From CAVVYJ01 sp963752495 (GTDB taxonomy: Bacteria; Pseudomonadota; Gammaproteobacteria; Burkholderiales; Methylophilaceae), in NCBI GenBank assembly GCA_963752495.1, contig CAVVYJ010000001.1:1-64000 (forward strand): a stretch of 64,000 nt of DNA. The letters are read 5' to 3'. The notes beneath the pieces were generated by a model, which was given only the letters and a program-made list of their open reading frames with translations, did not search any database and had not been told where the DNA came from. How positions within the stretch are numbered: position 1 is the stretch's first letter; each line of letters starts with the position of its first letter. A program made the position numbers and the translations under genes. Shown one piece after another: positions 1-8,398 of the stretch.

Positions 1-1346
1 TTTACTTTAAACTTTTTGACAAGTTCTGGAATACCCTCTGCACGACGACGGCGATGACCAATTGGATATTCAACAGCAATATTGTCAGACTTTGTCCCAT
101 CTTTAAAGAGCACCTGAATCGCGTTGGCAATTGAGCGTTTATCAGGGTCGTGATAGTCACGCGTGTATTCGGCTTTTTCCACACAAATCATTTTATCGCG
201 AATGGCATCAATACGTGGATCTCTTGCAGCTTCATCTTCATAGTCTTTAGCTGTCAAACTGCCTTTGAGTAGGCCCACAGCTGCCATATATTGAATACAG
301 TGGTCACGATCGGCTGGGTTGTCTAATGGGCCTTGTTTGTCAATAATACGAATCGCAGACTCATGCGTGGTAATCACGATTTTATCAATTGCTGCAATTT
401 GTTCTAATGTTTGCAATTTGCTTCCTACTTGTGCATTAAGTTGAAATGCGCATTCCACTGCAGTTTGCGCGTGAAACTCAGCAGGAAACGAGATTTTGAA
501 CAAAACTTGTTCCATCACATATGAGCCATAAGGGCGTTGGAATTTGAAAGCATTGCCTTTAAACAGCACATCGTAAAAACCCCAAGTTTTTGCGGTGAGT
601 GCACTTGGATAGCCCATTTCACCTTGCATGGTCATCCATGCGAGCCTTACTGCACGTGAAGTTGCATCGCCAGCAGCCCATGATTTACGTGAGCCTGTGT
701 TTGGGCTGTGGCGGTAAGTGCGCAAGCTTTGGCCATCGACAAAGGCGTTAGAAACTGCGTTGATGATATCTTCTTTGTTGCCACCTAATAATTTTGTCAC
801 AACTGCAGTAGAGGCGATTTTTACTAGAATGACATGATCGAGGCCGACGCGGTTAAAACTGTTTTCTAAAGCTAAAACTCCTTGAATTTCATGCGCCTTA
901 ATCATTGCAGTCAGCACATCTTTAATGGTCAGCGGTGCTTTGCCCTCAGATACGTTTTTACGTGAAATATAATCGGCGACAGCCAAGATACCACCCAAGT
1001 TATCAGATGGGTGACCCCATTCAGCCGCCAGCCAAGTGTCGTTAAAGTCTAGCCAGCGTATCATTGCGCCGATATTAAAAGCGGCAAGAATCGGGTCAAG
1101 TTGGTAAGCTGTACCAGGAACTTTTGCGCCATTTGGCACAACCGTGCCTGCAATCACCGGGCCGAGCAGTTTGGTGCAGGCTGGATAATCCAGCGCCTCA
1201 AATCCACAGCCTAAGGTATCCATCAGGCAGTTACGGGCAGTGTCAAAGGCTTCGTTGCTATTAATTTCATAATCAGCAACATAATTGGCGATATCTACGA
1301 TTACTTGATCGGGAGCGGGGCGGACATTGGAGATATGGGCAGACAT
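1..1346 (-). CDS. prpD: 2-methylcitrate dehydratase PrpD, 3' end off window
   Basis: Translating the minus strand from an ATG at 1346 gives an uninterrupted frame of about 448 residues that leaves the window at base 1. It starts MSAHISNVRPAPDQ and contains GHPSDNLGG, RTYRHSPNTGSRKSW and the late segment YPIGHRRRRAEGIPEL, all characteristic of the MmgE/PrpD family. The usual length is about 480 residues, so only some 35 are missing. PrpD dehydrates 2-methylcitrate to 2-methylaconitate in the cytosolic methylcitrate cycle. Related family members can act as aconitases, so the substrate is inferred from the adjacent prpC and prpB. It is the last visible gene of the minus-strand operon, 26 bases after prpC. 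No frameshift is seen. Confidence 0.9.
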   Translation of the reverse strand, partial: MSAHISNVRPAPDQVIVDIANYVADYEINSNEAFDTARNCLMDTLGCGFEALDYPACTKLLGPVIAGTVVPNGAKVPGTAYQLDPILAAFNIGAMIRWLDFNDTWLAAEWGHPSDNLGGILAVADYISRKNVSEGKAPLTIKDVLTAMIKAHEIQGVLALENSFNRVGLDHVILVKIASTAVVTKLLGGNKEDIINAVSNAFVDGQSLRTYRHSPNTGSRKSWAAGDATSRAVRLAWMTMQGEMGYPSALTAKTWGFYDVLFKGNAFKFQRPYGSYVMEQVLFKISFPAEFHAQTAVECAFQLNAQVGSKLQTLEQIAAIDKIVITTHESAIRIIDKQGPLDNPADRDHCIQYMAAVGLLKGSLTAKDYEDEAARDPRIDAIRDKMICVEKAEYTRDYHDPDKRSIANAIQVLFKDGTKSDNIAVEYPIGHRRRRAEGIPELVKKFKV

Positions 1347-1372
1347 TATAAATAGCAACTTTCTAAAATAAA

Positions 1373-2522
1373 TTAACGATTCTCAAGTGAAACAAACGGG
1401 CGATTATCGGGGCCAGTATATTCGGCATTTGGGCGAATGATTTTGTTATCAATGCGTTGCTCAATCACATGTGCAACCCAGCCAGTTGTGCGTGAAATGA
1501 CAAAGATTGGCGTGAACATAGCCGTTGGGATGCCCATCATATGGTAGCTACTGGCGCTGTACCAATCTAAGTTGGGGAACATTTTCTTTTCGCGCCACAT
1601 AGTATCTTCGATACGCGAAGATACGTTAAAAAGCGTCATATTGCCGTTATCTTCGCTTAATTTTCTACTAACTTCTTTGATTGATTCATTTCTCGGATCA
1701 GCAATTGTGTAAACCGGATGGCCAAAGCCAATAATGATTTCTTTGCGCGCCATGCGTTGCCATAATGTCAGCTTCGGCTTCGTCTGGCGTTTTATAGCGC
1801 TCGATAATTTCCATCGCAGCTTCGTTTGCGCCACCATGTTTAGGGCCGCGCAATGCGCCAATGGCGCCGGTAATGCATGAATACATGTCCGACAAAGTGC
1901 CTGCAACCACACGTGCGGTGAAGGTGGAAGCATTAAATTCATGTTCTGCATATAACACTAGCGAGGTGTTCATGGCCGCAATATGTAATGCAGACGGCGC
2001 TTTGCCATGCAATATGTGCAAGAAATGCGCGGCGATTGAATCGTCGTCAGTTTCAACATCGATACGTTTATTGTGATGGCTAAAGTGGTACCAATAAACC
2101 AAAATCGAGCCAAAGCAGGCGATTAATCGGTCGCCAAGATCTTTAGCGGCTTCAATGTTGCGGTCTACGGCTTCAGGTTGCAATGTACCAAGCATAGAGC
2201 AGCCGGTACGCATTACATCCATTGGGTGTGCACCCTGAGGGATTTTTTCCAGAACGACCTTTAGTGCATCGGGTAGGCCGCGTAATTTTTTGAGTTTTTG
2301 GTGATACTTAGTGAGTTCCGCTTTATTCGGCAGTTCGCCATGAATAAGTAAATACGCAACTTCTTCAAATGTCGCGTATTTTGCGAGCTCAATAATATCG
2401 TAGCCACGGTAGTGTAAGTCGTTACCTGTGTGACCAACCGTGCAAATTGCAGTTGAGCCAGCAGAAACACCCGCAAGGGCAACGCCTTTCTTTTTTTTTG
2501 GTTCTTGAGTAGTTGTATTCAT
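1373..2522 (-). CDS. prpC: 2-methylcitrate synthase PrpC, one frameshift
   Basis: This gene condenses propionyl-CoA with oxaloacetate to 2-methylcitrate. The N-terminal part (ATG at 2522) reads MNTTTQEPKKKKGVALAGVS, then GYDIIELA and GAIGALRGPKHGGANEAA, the citrate-synthase active-site region. Near 1757 the frame breaks. The C-terminal part continues in another frame with IIGFGHPVYTIADPR and the arginine-containing end. Removing one base in the TT at 1757-1758 (plus strand) restores DIMARMARKEIIIGFGHP, giving a protein of about 383 residues, normal for PrpC. PrpC is favoured over citrate synthase by length and by the prpB and prpD neighbours. The break is probably a sequencing indel, although an inactivating mutation cannot be excluded from one sequence. 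Confidence 0.88.
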
Positions 2523-2524
2523 CG

Positions 2525-3408
2525 CTACTTTTCTCCCTTAAATAATTCATCCAGTTTTTGTTCGTAGGCGTGATAACCCAAATGCTCATAAAGATCGGCT
2601 CTTGTCTGCATTAAATCAACGACATTTTTTTGCGTGCCTTCAGCGCGCATGGTCTCATATACTTTAAGTGCTGCCTGATTCATGGCGCGGAAAGCAGAAA
2701 GCGGGTAGAGCGCCATGCTCACATCTGCGCCGCGCAGCTCGTCCAATGTAAATAAGGGCGTTGAGCCAAACTCTGTGATGTTGGCTAGGATAGGTACTTT
2801 AACTGCAGCTGCAAATTGCTTGTACATACTGAGCTCGGTCATGGCTTCTGGAAATATCATATCAGCGCCGGCTTCAACACATGCGCAGGCACGGTCGATA
2901 GCGGATTGCAAACCTTCTACGGCTAGCGCATCAGTACGTGCCATAATGACAAAATCCGGATCAGTTTTAGCATCAACAGCTGCTTTAATGCGGTCTACCA
3001 TTTCCGCCTGACTTACCACCGCCTTGTTCGGGCGATGACCGCAACGTTTAGCACTTACCTGGTCTTCAATATGTACCGCACCTGCACCTGCTTTGATAAC
3101 ACTTTTAACACGAGCGCGCAATATTAAATGCGCCGCCCCAGCCTGTATCAATATCGACTAGCAAGGGCGTGTCTACGCGTCAGTAATGCGGCGCACATCA
3201 ATTAAAACATCTTCCAGTGTAGAAATACCTAAATCAGGCAAGCCAAGTGAACCAGCCGCAACGCCGCCACCAGATAAATACAGTGCTTTAAAGCCTGTTT
3301 GCGTGGCTAGCAAGGCGTGATAGGCATTAATTGCGCCGATGATTTGTAATGGTTTTTCGGCAGCGAGTGCTGCACGAAAACGTGCGCCTGCGGAGGTTAA
3401 TTTGTCAT
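2525..3408 (-). CDS. prpB: 2-methylisocitrate lyase PrpB, three frameshifts
   Basis: This enzyme cleaves 2-methylisocitrate to pyruvate and succinate. I reconstruct it from an ATG at 3408 (MTN, then TSAGARFRAALAAEKPLQ, ALYLSGGGVAAGSLGLPD, LLVDIDTGWGGAFNIAR, VKSVIKAGAGAVHIEDQ and KRCGHRPNKAVV). KRCGHRP carries the catalytic cysteine of the isocitrate lyase/PEP mutase superfamily. Three single-base breaks interrupt it: a missing base near 3399 in an A/T run, a missing base near 3175, and an extra base near 3112. Only residues after the third break form the long open frame ending at 2525. The restored length of about 294 residues matches PrpB. It lies 9 bases after the upstream lyase gene and 2 bases before prpC. 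Confidence 0.85.
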
Positions 3409-3417
3409 ATGTTTAGC

Positions 3418-4410
3418 TCAAATATTGCTAAAAAATCTCCAATTGGCTTCTTCTGAAATCGCCACGCCAGTGAGCTTGGCTTTTTGCAGAATTTCCCAGA
3501 AGTAACGATAAGTTGCTCTGTCATGCAGTTCGCCGGCATATTGAATTGGTCCCCAGTCTGCTGCTTGCGCGGCAAGCAGAATATTGGCAGCATCTGATAC
3601 TTCATCAAAGTTTGGTTTCATGGCATCCACAATCGCCTGAATCTGCGTGGGGTATATACTCCACATACGTAAAAAGCCAAACTCATTGCGTGCGCGGCTG
3701 GCATCGCTAAATGTGGTTTCAACATTTTTTAGATCTAGTGTCACGTTATGTGCAGGCACTACGCCATTCGCCAATGCGGCGGCAACTACTTCTGTTTTTG
3801 CACGAGCCAGTAAGCGGTGGTCAAACTGACCTGGGCTGCGCATGGCGCTGGCAGGAATCGCGCCGTGATGCGCACTCACAAAGTCCATCAAGCCAAAATC
3901 TAACACTTGCAACCAAGGTAACTTGGCAATTTCATGTACTTGTTTTAATGCACCGTGCGTTTCGATGAGAATATGAATCGGAATTTCTCTGGTAACACCA
4001 TTAGAAGAAGCCACTTTTTGGATATAGCCGATCATTTCCGCAGCCTGCGCTAGGGCGGTGCATTTTGGAATCGTGATGTAACTTAATAAGTTACCGGCGC
4101 CAGCAACCAAAATATCTACATCCAGCTTCCATGCGGGGTGCGTATAGTCATGAATGCGCGCGCCCGCCATTTTGTGTTTGTTGGCTTCGGAATTCAGAAC
4201 GCGCACTATCATCTCGGCATGCTCACGTTCTTGACCGCTTGCAGCGCCATCTTCGCAATCGCATGTAATATCAAACACCGCGCCAATCGTATCTTGCAGC
4301 GCTAGTGCTTTTAAGATGAGTTTCTCGCTGCCTGCAAAATGTTCGCATGCGGGGATGAGTGGAAAAGGTTTTTCGCCACCAAATAACGCTTCGTTTGGAT
4401 GTGTAGCCAT
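3418..4410 (-). CDS. HpcH/HpaI-family (CitE-like) C-C lyase
   Basis: A 330-residue protein of the HpcH/HpaI aldolase/citrate lyase beta superfamily. Visible features are the metal/acid loop FDITCDCEDGAASG, the HIHILIETHGAL strand with a metal-binding glutamate, and LDFGLMDFVSAHHGAIPASAM. Family members cleave beta-hydroxyacyl-CoA esters such as malyl-CoA, methylmalyl-CoA or citramalyl-CoA. From memory, close relatives occur beside malate dehydrogenase, aconitase and PrpD-family genes in Burkholderiales, without an assigned substrate. Here it follows the mesaconyl-CoA hydratase-like gene by 2 bases and precedes prpB. A beta-methylmalyl-CoA or malyl-CoA lyase role (yielding glyoxylate and propionyl- or acetyl-CoA) therefore fits the context, but this is inference. 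Confidence 0.75.
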   Translation of the reverse strand: MATHPNEALFGGEKPFPLIPACEHFAGSEKLILKALALQDTIGAVFDITCDCEDGAASGQEREHAEMIVRVLNSEANKHKMAGARIHDYTHPAWKLDVDILVAGAGNLLSYITIPKCTALAQAAEMIGYIQKVASSNGVTREIPIHILIETHGALKQVHEIAKLPWLQVLDFGLMDFVSAHHGAIPASAMRSPGQFDHRLLARAKTEVVAAALANGVVPAHNVTLDLKNVETTFSDASRARNEFGFLRMWSIYPTQIQAIVDAMKPNFDEVSDAANILLAAQAADWGPIQYAGELHDRATYRYFWEILQKAKLTGVAISEEANWRFFSNI

Positions 4411-4412
4411 AG

Positions 4413-5464
4413 TTAATTTCCTTTGCGCGGCATTGCCACTGTGTAATCCAGATCCAAAACCACATTGGGGTGATAACCTGAATCGGTTTTTATTTCATGA
4501 ATTTGATTAGCGGGGATATTTTTAACGCCGACCATGCGCAGGCGCAACGCGCCAATATCCGTGCGTCCAGGTAATGCCCAAGCATCTAAGACTTGAGTAA
4601 ATGTGTAAATCGTATCGCCGGCAAAGCTCGGGTTAGCGTGCGTGCCAGCGTTAATTGCAAGTATTGAAATTGCATTTTCCAGACCTTCATAACTTAAGGC
4701 ACGACACAAAGAAATCACGACGCCACCATATACAAGGCGCTTGCCCGCCATGAGGACATCGTCAAAATGTAAGCGCGCATTGTTTTGGTAAAGGCGGGTT
4801 GCCAGCGTGTGGTCGGCAGGGTTAATTGTCATACCTGCTGGCATGGTTAATGCGTTCGCCTGCCTGATAATCTTCCCAAAAATATTTTCCACCAGTTGCC
4901 GCTGCATCAAATTTATTAATGCGAGAGTTAACCTGTAAATTTTCTGGTGCAACAAAGCTCGGCAATGTCGGGAATGACCGTTTCCGGCGCAGGTGCGTCT
5001 AAATTATTTTTGTGCACCATCACCCAGCGTACCCAGCTTAATACAGGCTCGCCATGTTGATTAACAGAAGTTGAGCGCACCCAAACCACACCATTTTTAC
5101 CACTAGAGTTTTGCTTTAAGCCAATCACAGTGCTGCTGGTAGCTAAGGTGTCGCCAGCAAAAACGGGCTGCAAAAAGCGCACATCTGCATAGCCTAGATT
5201 GGCTACTGCATTGACCGAAATATCAGGTACCGTTTTACCAAAAGCAATATGAAATGCGAGCAAGTCATCAATTGGCAGAGTTTTGTAGCCAAGACTTTGC
5301 GCAAAAGGCTCGCTGCAATGTAATGGATTTCGGCTACCAGTTAATGCAATATACATGGCGCAGTCACCCGAGCTAATGGTGCGTGGTGTGGCGTGATGAA
5401 TCACTTCGTTTAATACGAAGTCTTCAAAAAAGCGACCCCCGTTGATCTTGGTTGATGTGGTCAT
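4413..5464 (-). CDS. Mesaconyl-CoA hydratase-like double MaoC/hot-dog protein, two frameshifts
   Basis: The gene starts at an ATG at 5464, overlapping the upstream stop codon as TAATG. The first half has GGRFFEDFVLNEVIHHATPRT, FGKTVPDISVNAVANLGYAD and SWVRWVMVHKN, closely matching what I know of mesaconyl-CoA hydratase (beta-methylmalyl-CoA dehydratase) of the ethylmalonyl-CoA pathway. Single-base breaks near 4960 and near 4838 put the middle (SFVAPENLQVNSRINKFDAA) in a second frame and the end (GMTINPADHTLATRLYQ, RLVYGGVVIS) in a third. The repaired length is about 350 residues, the family norm. The enzyme hydrates mesaconyl-CoA to beta-methylmalyl-CoA, the substrate class of the neighbouring lyases. 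The common symbol mch is avoided because the cyclohydrolase gene also carries it. Confidence 0.8.
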
Positions 5465-6345
5465 TAGATATGATCTTCTTCAAGTTCGGCTATCATTTCA
5501 CTTAGTTTAATTAAGCGTTCGGCAGCTTTTATATTATGGTTTTCTACTAGCCTGTCATTAACCACTACCGTTCCGCGCCCAGACTCTTTAGCTTCTTTTA
5601 GCGCTTTAATAATCTCACGTGCGTATGCCACTTCTGCAGCCTTTGGAGTGTAGGCATCGTTGCTGTAGGCGATTTGTGCCGGGTGGATAAGTGATTTGCC
5701 ATCAAAGCCCATATCGCGACCTAGTCTGCATGCGTATTCAAACGAATGTAAATTTTTAAAGTCAGTGGCAATGCCGTCTACAACGCAGCGCCCATAAGCG
5801 CGCGCAGCTAAAATTACGAGCGATAGTGACGTTAAAATTGCATGCTGTTCGTGGGTGACACGGGCGTGCAATTGTGAAATCAGATCAGAAGTGGCTAATA
5901 CCACACAGGTTATTCTGTCTGATGCACTCACGATTTCCTTTGCATTAAGTACGGCAATCGGGCTTTCAATCAATACCATGACGGGCATGTGCGCCCCACC
6001 AGCCGCATCTAATGCGGCTAAGGATTTATGTACATCATCGCTTGACTCTATATTAGGAAACATAATTGCATTGGCCCCGATATTGGCAACTGCTTTAATG
6101 TCATCCAACCCCCAAATGGAATCGAGGTCATTTACGCGCACAACCACTTCCCTAGAACCATAACCGCCTTGCTTGATTGCAGCTACGACATTTACCCGGG
6201 ATTGTTCTTTGGCCTCAACTAAAATTGGATCGCATAAATCCAAGATGACAGAATCTGCCTGTAATGTGCGAGCGCGCTCAAGATAGTGCAAATTGCAGCC
6301 TGGCACATAGAGCATGGAGCGGCGTGGGCGAAAGCAATATTCCAT
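5464..6345 (-). CDS. HpcH/HpaI-family (CitE-like) lyase with altered DLED motif
   Basis: A CitE-like TIM-barrel protein of about 293 residues. It begins MEYCFRPRRSMLYVPGCN, the typical LFVPG opening of this family; a TTG at 6357 would add four residues. It has VMVLIESPIAVLNAKEI with the usual metal-ligand glutamate, and GKSLIHPAQIAYSND near the end. The normally conserved DLED motif after the first strand reads LDLCDPI here, so a conserved acidic residue is replaced by cysteine. That could mean altered catalysis, a thioesterase-type paralogue, or loss of lyase activity. It is the first gene of the minus-strand operon and sits directly upstream of the mesaconyl-CoA hydratase-like gene, suggesting action on malyl- or methylmalyl-CoA. 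Confidence 0.75.
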   Translation of the reverse strand: MEYCFRPRRSMLYVPGCNLHYLERARTLQADSVILDLCDPILVEAKEQSRVNVVAAIKQGGYGSREVVVRVNDLDSIWGLDDIKAVANIGANAIMFPNIESSDDVHKSLAALDAAGGAHMPVMVLIESPIAVLNAKEIVSASDRITCVVLATSDLISQLHARVTHEQHAILTSLSLVILAARAYGRCVVDGIATDFKNLHSFEYACRLGRDMGFDGKSLIHPAQIAYSNDAYTPKAAEVAYAREIIKALKEAKESGRGTVVVNDRLVENHNIKAAERLIKLSEMIAELEEDHI

Positions 6346-6377
6346 AATGTTGATCAATAAAAAATTAAAGTGTACCG

Positions 6378-6407
6378 ATTATATCTAGGTATTTCATAAA
6401 GTGTCAA
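6378..6407 (-). promoter_or_regulatory. Sigma70-type promoter for the lyase/prp operon
   Basis: Read on the minus strand, TTGACA (6407-6402) and TATAAT (6383-6378) are perfect consensus hexamers separated by 18 bases. The -10 lies about 33 bases before the ATG at 6345. The palindrome at 6411-6428 begins only 3 bases upstream of the -35 element, a position suited to a regulator of this promoter. Confidence 0.75.
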
Positions 6408-6410
6408 CAA

Positions 6411-6428
6411 ATGTCTTATATAAGACAT
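6411..6428. promoter_or_regulatory. 18-bp perfect palindrome, probable GntR operator
   Basis: ATGTCTTATATAAGACAT is a perfect inverted repeat with no spacer. It lies between the divergent operon promoter and the GntR-family regulator gene. GntR/HutC regulators bind such palindromes as dimers and commonly control their own gene and the divergent operon. I recall similar TCTTATATAAGA sites near TCA-cycle gntR genes in betaproteobacteria, but this is unverified. Confidence 0.7.
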
Positions 6429-6499
6429 AAAATACTAGACTTGTGTAATTTTGCATGATATAAATGTCATTTATTGGCAATCAAAAAAATGTGAACAAT

Positions 6500-7234
6500 A
6501 TGGATAAGCAATTTAATTCACCGACCTATCGGCCACTGTATGATCAAATTAAAGTTTTGCTCACGCAGAGTTTAATTGGTGGAGAGTGGCGCCCGGGGGA
6601 AATGATTCCAAGTGAAATTGAGCTTGCGAATCGTTACAAAGTTAGCCAGGGTACGGTTCGAAAGGCTATCGATAGTCTTGCGAGCGAAAATATTTTGATT
6701 CGCCGACAAGGTAAAGGTACTTTTGTGGCAACGCATGATGCTGAGGTCACTAAGCTCAGATTTTTACGATTAACTGCAGAAAATGGTCAAAAAGAGTTGT
6801 TACAAAATGAATTTATTTCCTGCAAGAAAACGAAAGCAAATGCCTATATTGCAAAGATACTTGATACCAAAGCTGGTGCTTCTATTGTAGAAGTAAAAAG
6901 ATTGCTTTCATTTTCTGGAAGGCCACTGATATATGACCATTTGATTTTGCCTGCAGCACCATTCAAAGGTCTAAATAGTGCAAAAGTTATGGAAAGTAAC
7001 GGCTCTATGTATAGCATGTACGAATCTCAATTTGGTATCCGCATGATTCGCGCTGAAGAACGCCTCAAGGCAGTGGGGGCGGACAAAGAAGTCGCAGAAA
7101 CATTAGGTCTAAAAGTAGGCTTTCCGCTATTAAGTATTGAACGCGTATCCTTTACTTATGGGGATAAGCCTATGGAGTGGCGACTTGGAATGTGTCTTAC
7201 AGACGATCATCACTATTTGAGTGAGTTGGAATAG
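6500..7234 (+). CDS. GntR/HutC-family transcriptional regulator with UTRA domain
   Basis: A regulator of about 244 residues from ATG 6500 (MDKQFNSPTYRPLYDQIK); an upstream ATG at 6464 would add 12 residues. The N-terminal winged helix-turn-helix shows GEMIPSEIELANRYKVSQGTVRKAID and RRQGKGTFVA, the hallmark of the GntR family. The C-terminal half (VEVKRLLSFSGRPLIYDHLIL, EERLKAVGADKEVAETLGL) is a UTRA ligand-binding domain, which in this subfamily senses small organic acids or sugars. It faces the lyase/prp operon across the palindrome at 6411-6428 and is followed by a lyase and an acyl-CoA synthetase. A propionate-, methylcitrate- or dicarboxylate-responsive repressor is likely by inference. 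The ligand cannot be read from the sequence. Confidence 0.88.
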   Translation: MDKQFNSPTYRPLYDQIKVLLTQSLIGGEWRPGEMIPSEIELANRYKVSQGTVRKAIDSLASENILIRRQGKGTFVATHDAEVTKLRFLRLTAENGQKELLQNEFISCKKTKANAYIAKILDTKAGASIVEVKRLLSFSGRPLIYDHLILPAAPFKGLNSAKVMESNGSMYSMYESQFGIRMIRAEERLKAVGADKEVAETLGLKVGFPLLSIERVSFTYGDKPMEWRLGMCLTDDHHYLSELE

Positions 7235-7264
7235 TTTTGAATTGGGATGAAAGAGACGACTATT

Positions 7265-8398
7265 ATGAGTGAGCAAACACAACATACGATTAAAAGCTCT
7301 GTAAGCAACAGCGCATTGGGTGACCTTTGGCCAGGTATTCAGCTATATTATCCGCCTGTAAAGTATGCGCCAAGTTCTGGCATATACGAAGACATGACCC
7401 AAGCTGCTGCGCGTATGAAAAAACATGCGCATTTTACCAATGCACACACGCTGATTTTTGACTTGGAAGATGGCTGCCGCCAAAAAGAGATGAGCCGTGA
7501 TTTGCTACGGCAAGAGTTAACGGAATTACGCAAAGTCAACACGCATGTAACGATAGCGATTCGTTGTAATTCATTTCGCACAGATGAATATGAGCTTGAT
7601 ATGCAACTGCTACGCGATGTTGGCGAGCATATTGATGTGGTGATGTTGGCAAAGGCGGGCGAGGCTTATGGCGCTGCAGAAGTGCGTGACTTATCCAGTC
7701 TTTTGTTGAGCATCAGTCCAAAAATTACTATACAGCCGATTATAGAGCATCCAAAGTCACTTAAAATCGCCCCAGAACTTATGCAGTACAACACGGTAAA
7801 GCATGTTGTATTTGGAATACATGACTTTTCTAAAGCGATGGGTATTCAAATTACACCTGAAAACTGGATTGAAGAGTTGCAGTTCTTTTTGAGTCAGCTC
7901 TTATTCGAAGCGCGTATTGCAGGCAAAGGTGTTATTGGTGGGGTAGAAACGCTAATAGGTGCTTCTGCAATGCCTGAAAAATTTGTTGAGCCGCACGATG
8001 TAAGGCGTTGGCTTGATTTGCATGGGGATGACGAATCCAGAATCGTTTACAAACACGCCTGCAAAGAGGCTGCAATGGGCCTTACAGGCAAGCAGGTTAT
8101 ACATCCGGGACATATTCACTTATGTAAGACAGCTTATACGCCGTCCCCTACAGATGTCGACCAAAAAGTCAGAATATTAAAAGCTGCGATTGAGGCCGAT
8201 GCCTTGCACGGCGGTGCGATTAAATTTGAGGGTGAAATGCTGGATCCGCCGATGTTCGGTAAGGCATTACAAACCTTGCTGCGTGCGCATGCGCTCAGAG
8301 CGCTGAAAAATTCGGATATGCAGTTTGCTTTAGAGGTCTTGCAATTGCTACCTGCACAAGTTGTGCGTGAAAATTGGCCATATGGAGTACTTTTATAA
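7265..8398 (+). CDS. HpcH/HpaI-family lyase, long form
   Basis: About 377 residues from ATG 7265, preferred over ATG 7247 because AAAGAGA lies at ribosome-binding distance. The protein has LIFDLEDGCRQKEMSRD (intact DLED motif), IAIRCNSFRTDEYELD, ITIQPIIEHPKSL (metal-ligand glutamate), VFGIHDFSKAMGIQ (metal-ligand aspartate) and GLTGKQVIHPGHI near the end. These place it in the HpcH/HpaI aldolase/citrate lyase family, with an extended C-terminus of about 70 residues (GEMLDPPMFGKALQ). It is the third member of this family in the cluster and shows little obvious similarity to the other two outside the motifs, so it probably has a distinct substrate. Its stop overlaps the next start as TAATG, implying translational coupling to the acyl-CoA synthetase. 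Confidence 0.78.
   Translation: MSEQTQHTIKSSVSNSALGDLWPGIQLYYPPVKYAPSSGIYEDMTQAAARMKKHAHFTNAHTLIFDLEDGCRQKEMSRDLLRQELTELRKVNTHVTIAIRCNSFRTDEYELDMQLLRDVGEHIDVVMLAKAGEAYGAAEVRDLSSLLLSISPKITIQPIIEHPKSLKIAPELMQYNTVKHVVFGIHDFSKAMGIQITPENWIEELQFFLSQLLFEARIAGKGVIGGVETLIGASAMPEKFVEPHDVRRWLDLHGDDESRIVYKHACKEAAMGLTGKQVIHPGHIHLCKTAYTPSPTDVDQKVRILKAAIEADALHGGAIKFEGEMLDPPMFGKALQTLLRAHALRALKNSDMQFALEVLQLLPAQVVRENWPYGVLL

Noticed and set aside
2..184. Minus-strand open frame of 60 codons at the left edge
   Set aside because: It lies in a different frame of the clear prpD coding region and has no similarity I recognise.
4413..5464. Two separate MaoC-like genes overlapping by 28 bases
   Set aside because: Both halves and a third-frame segment between them match one mesaconyl-CoA hydratase when two bases are corrected.
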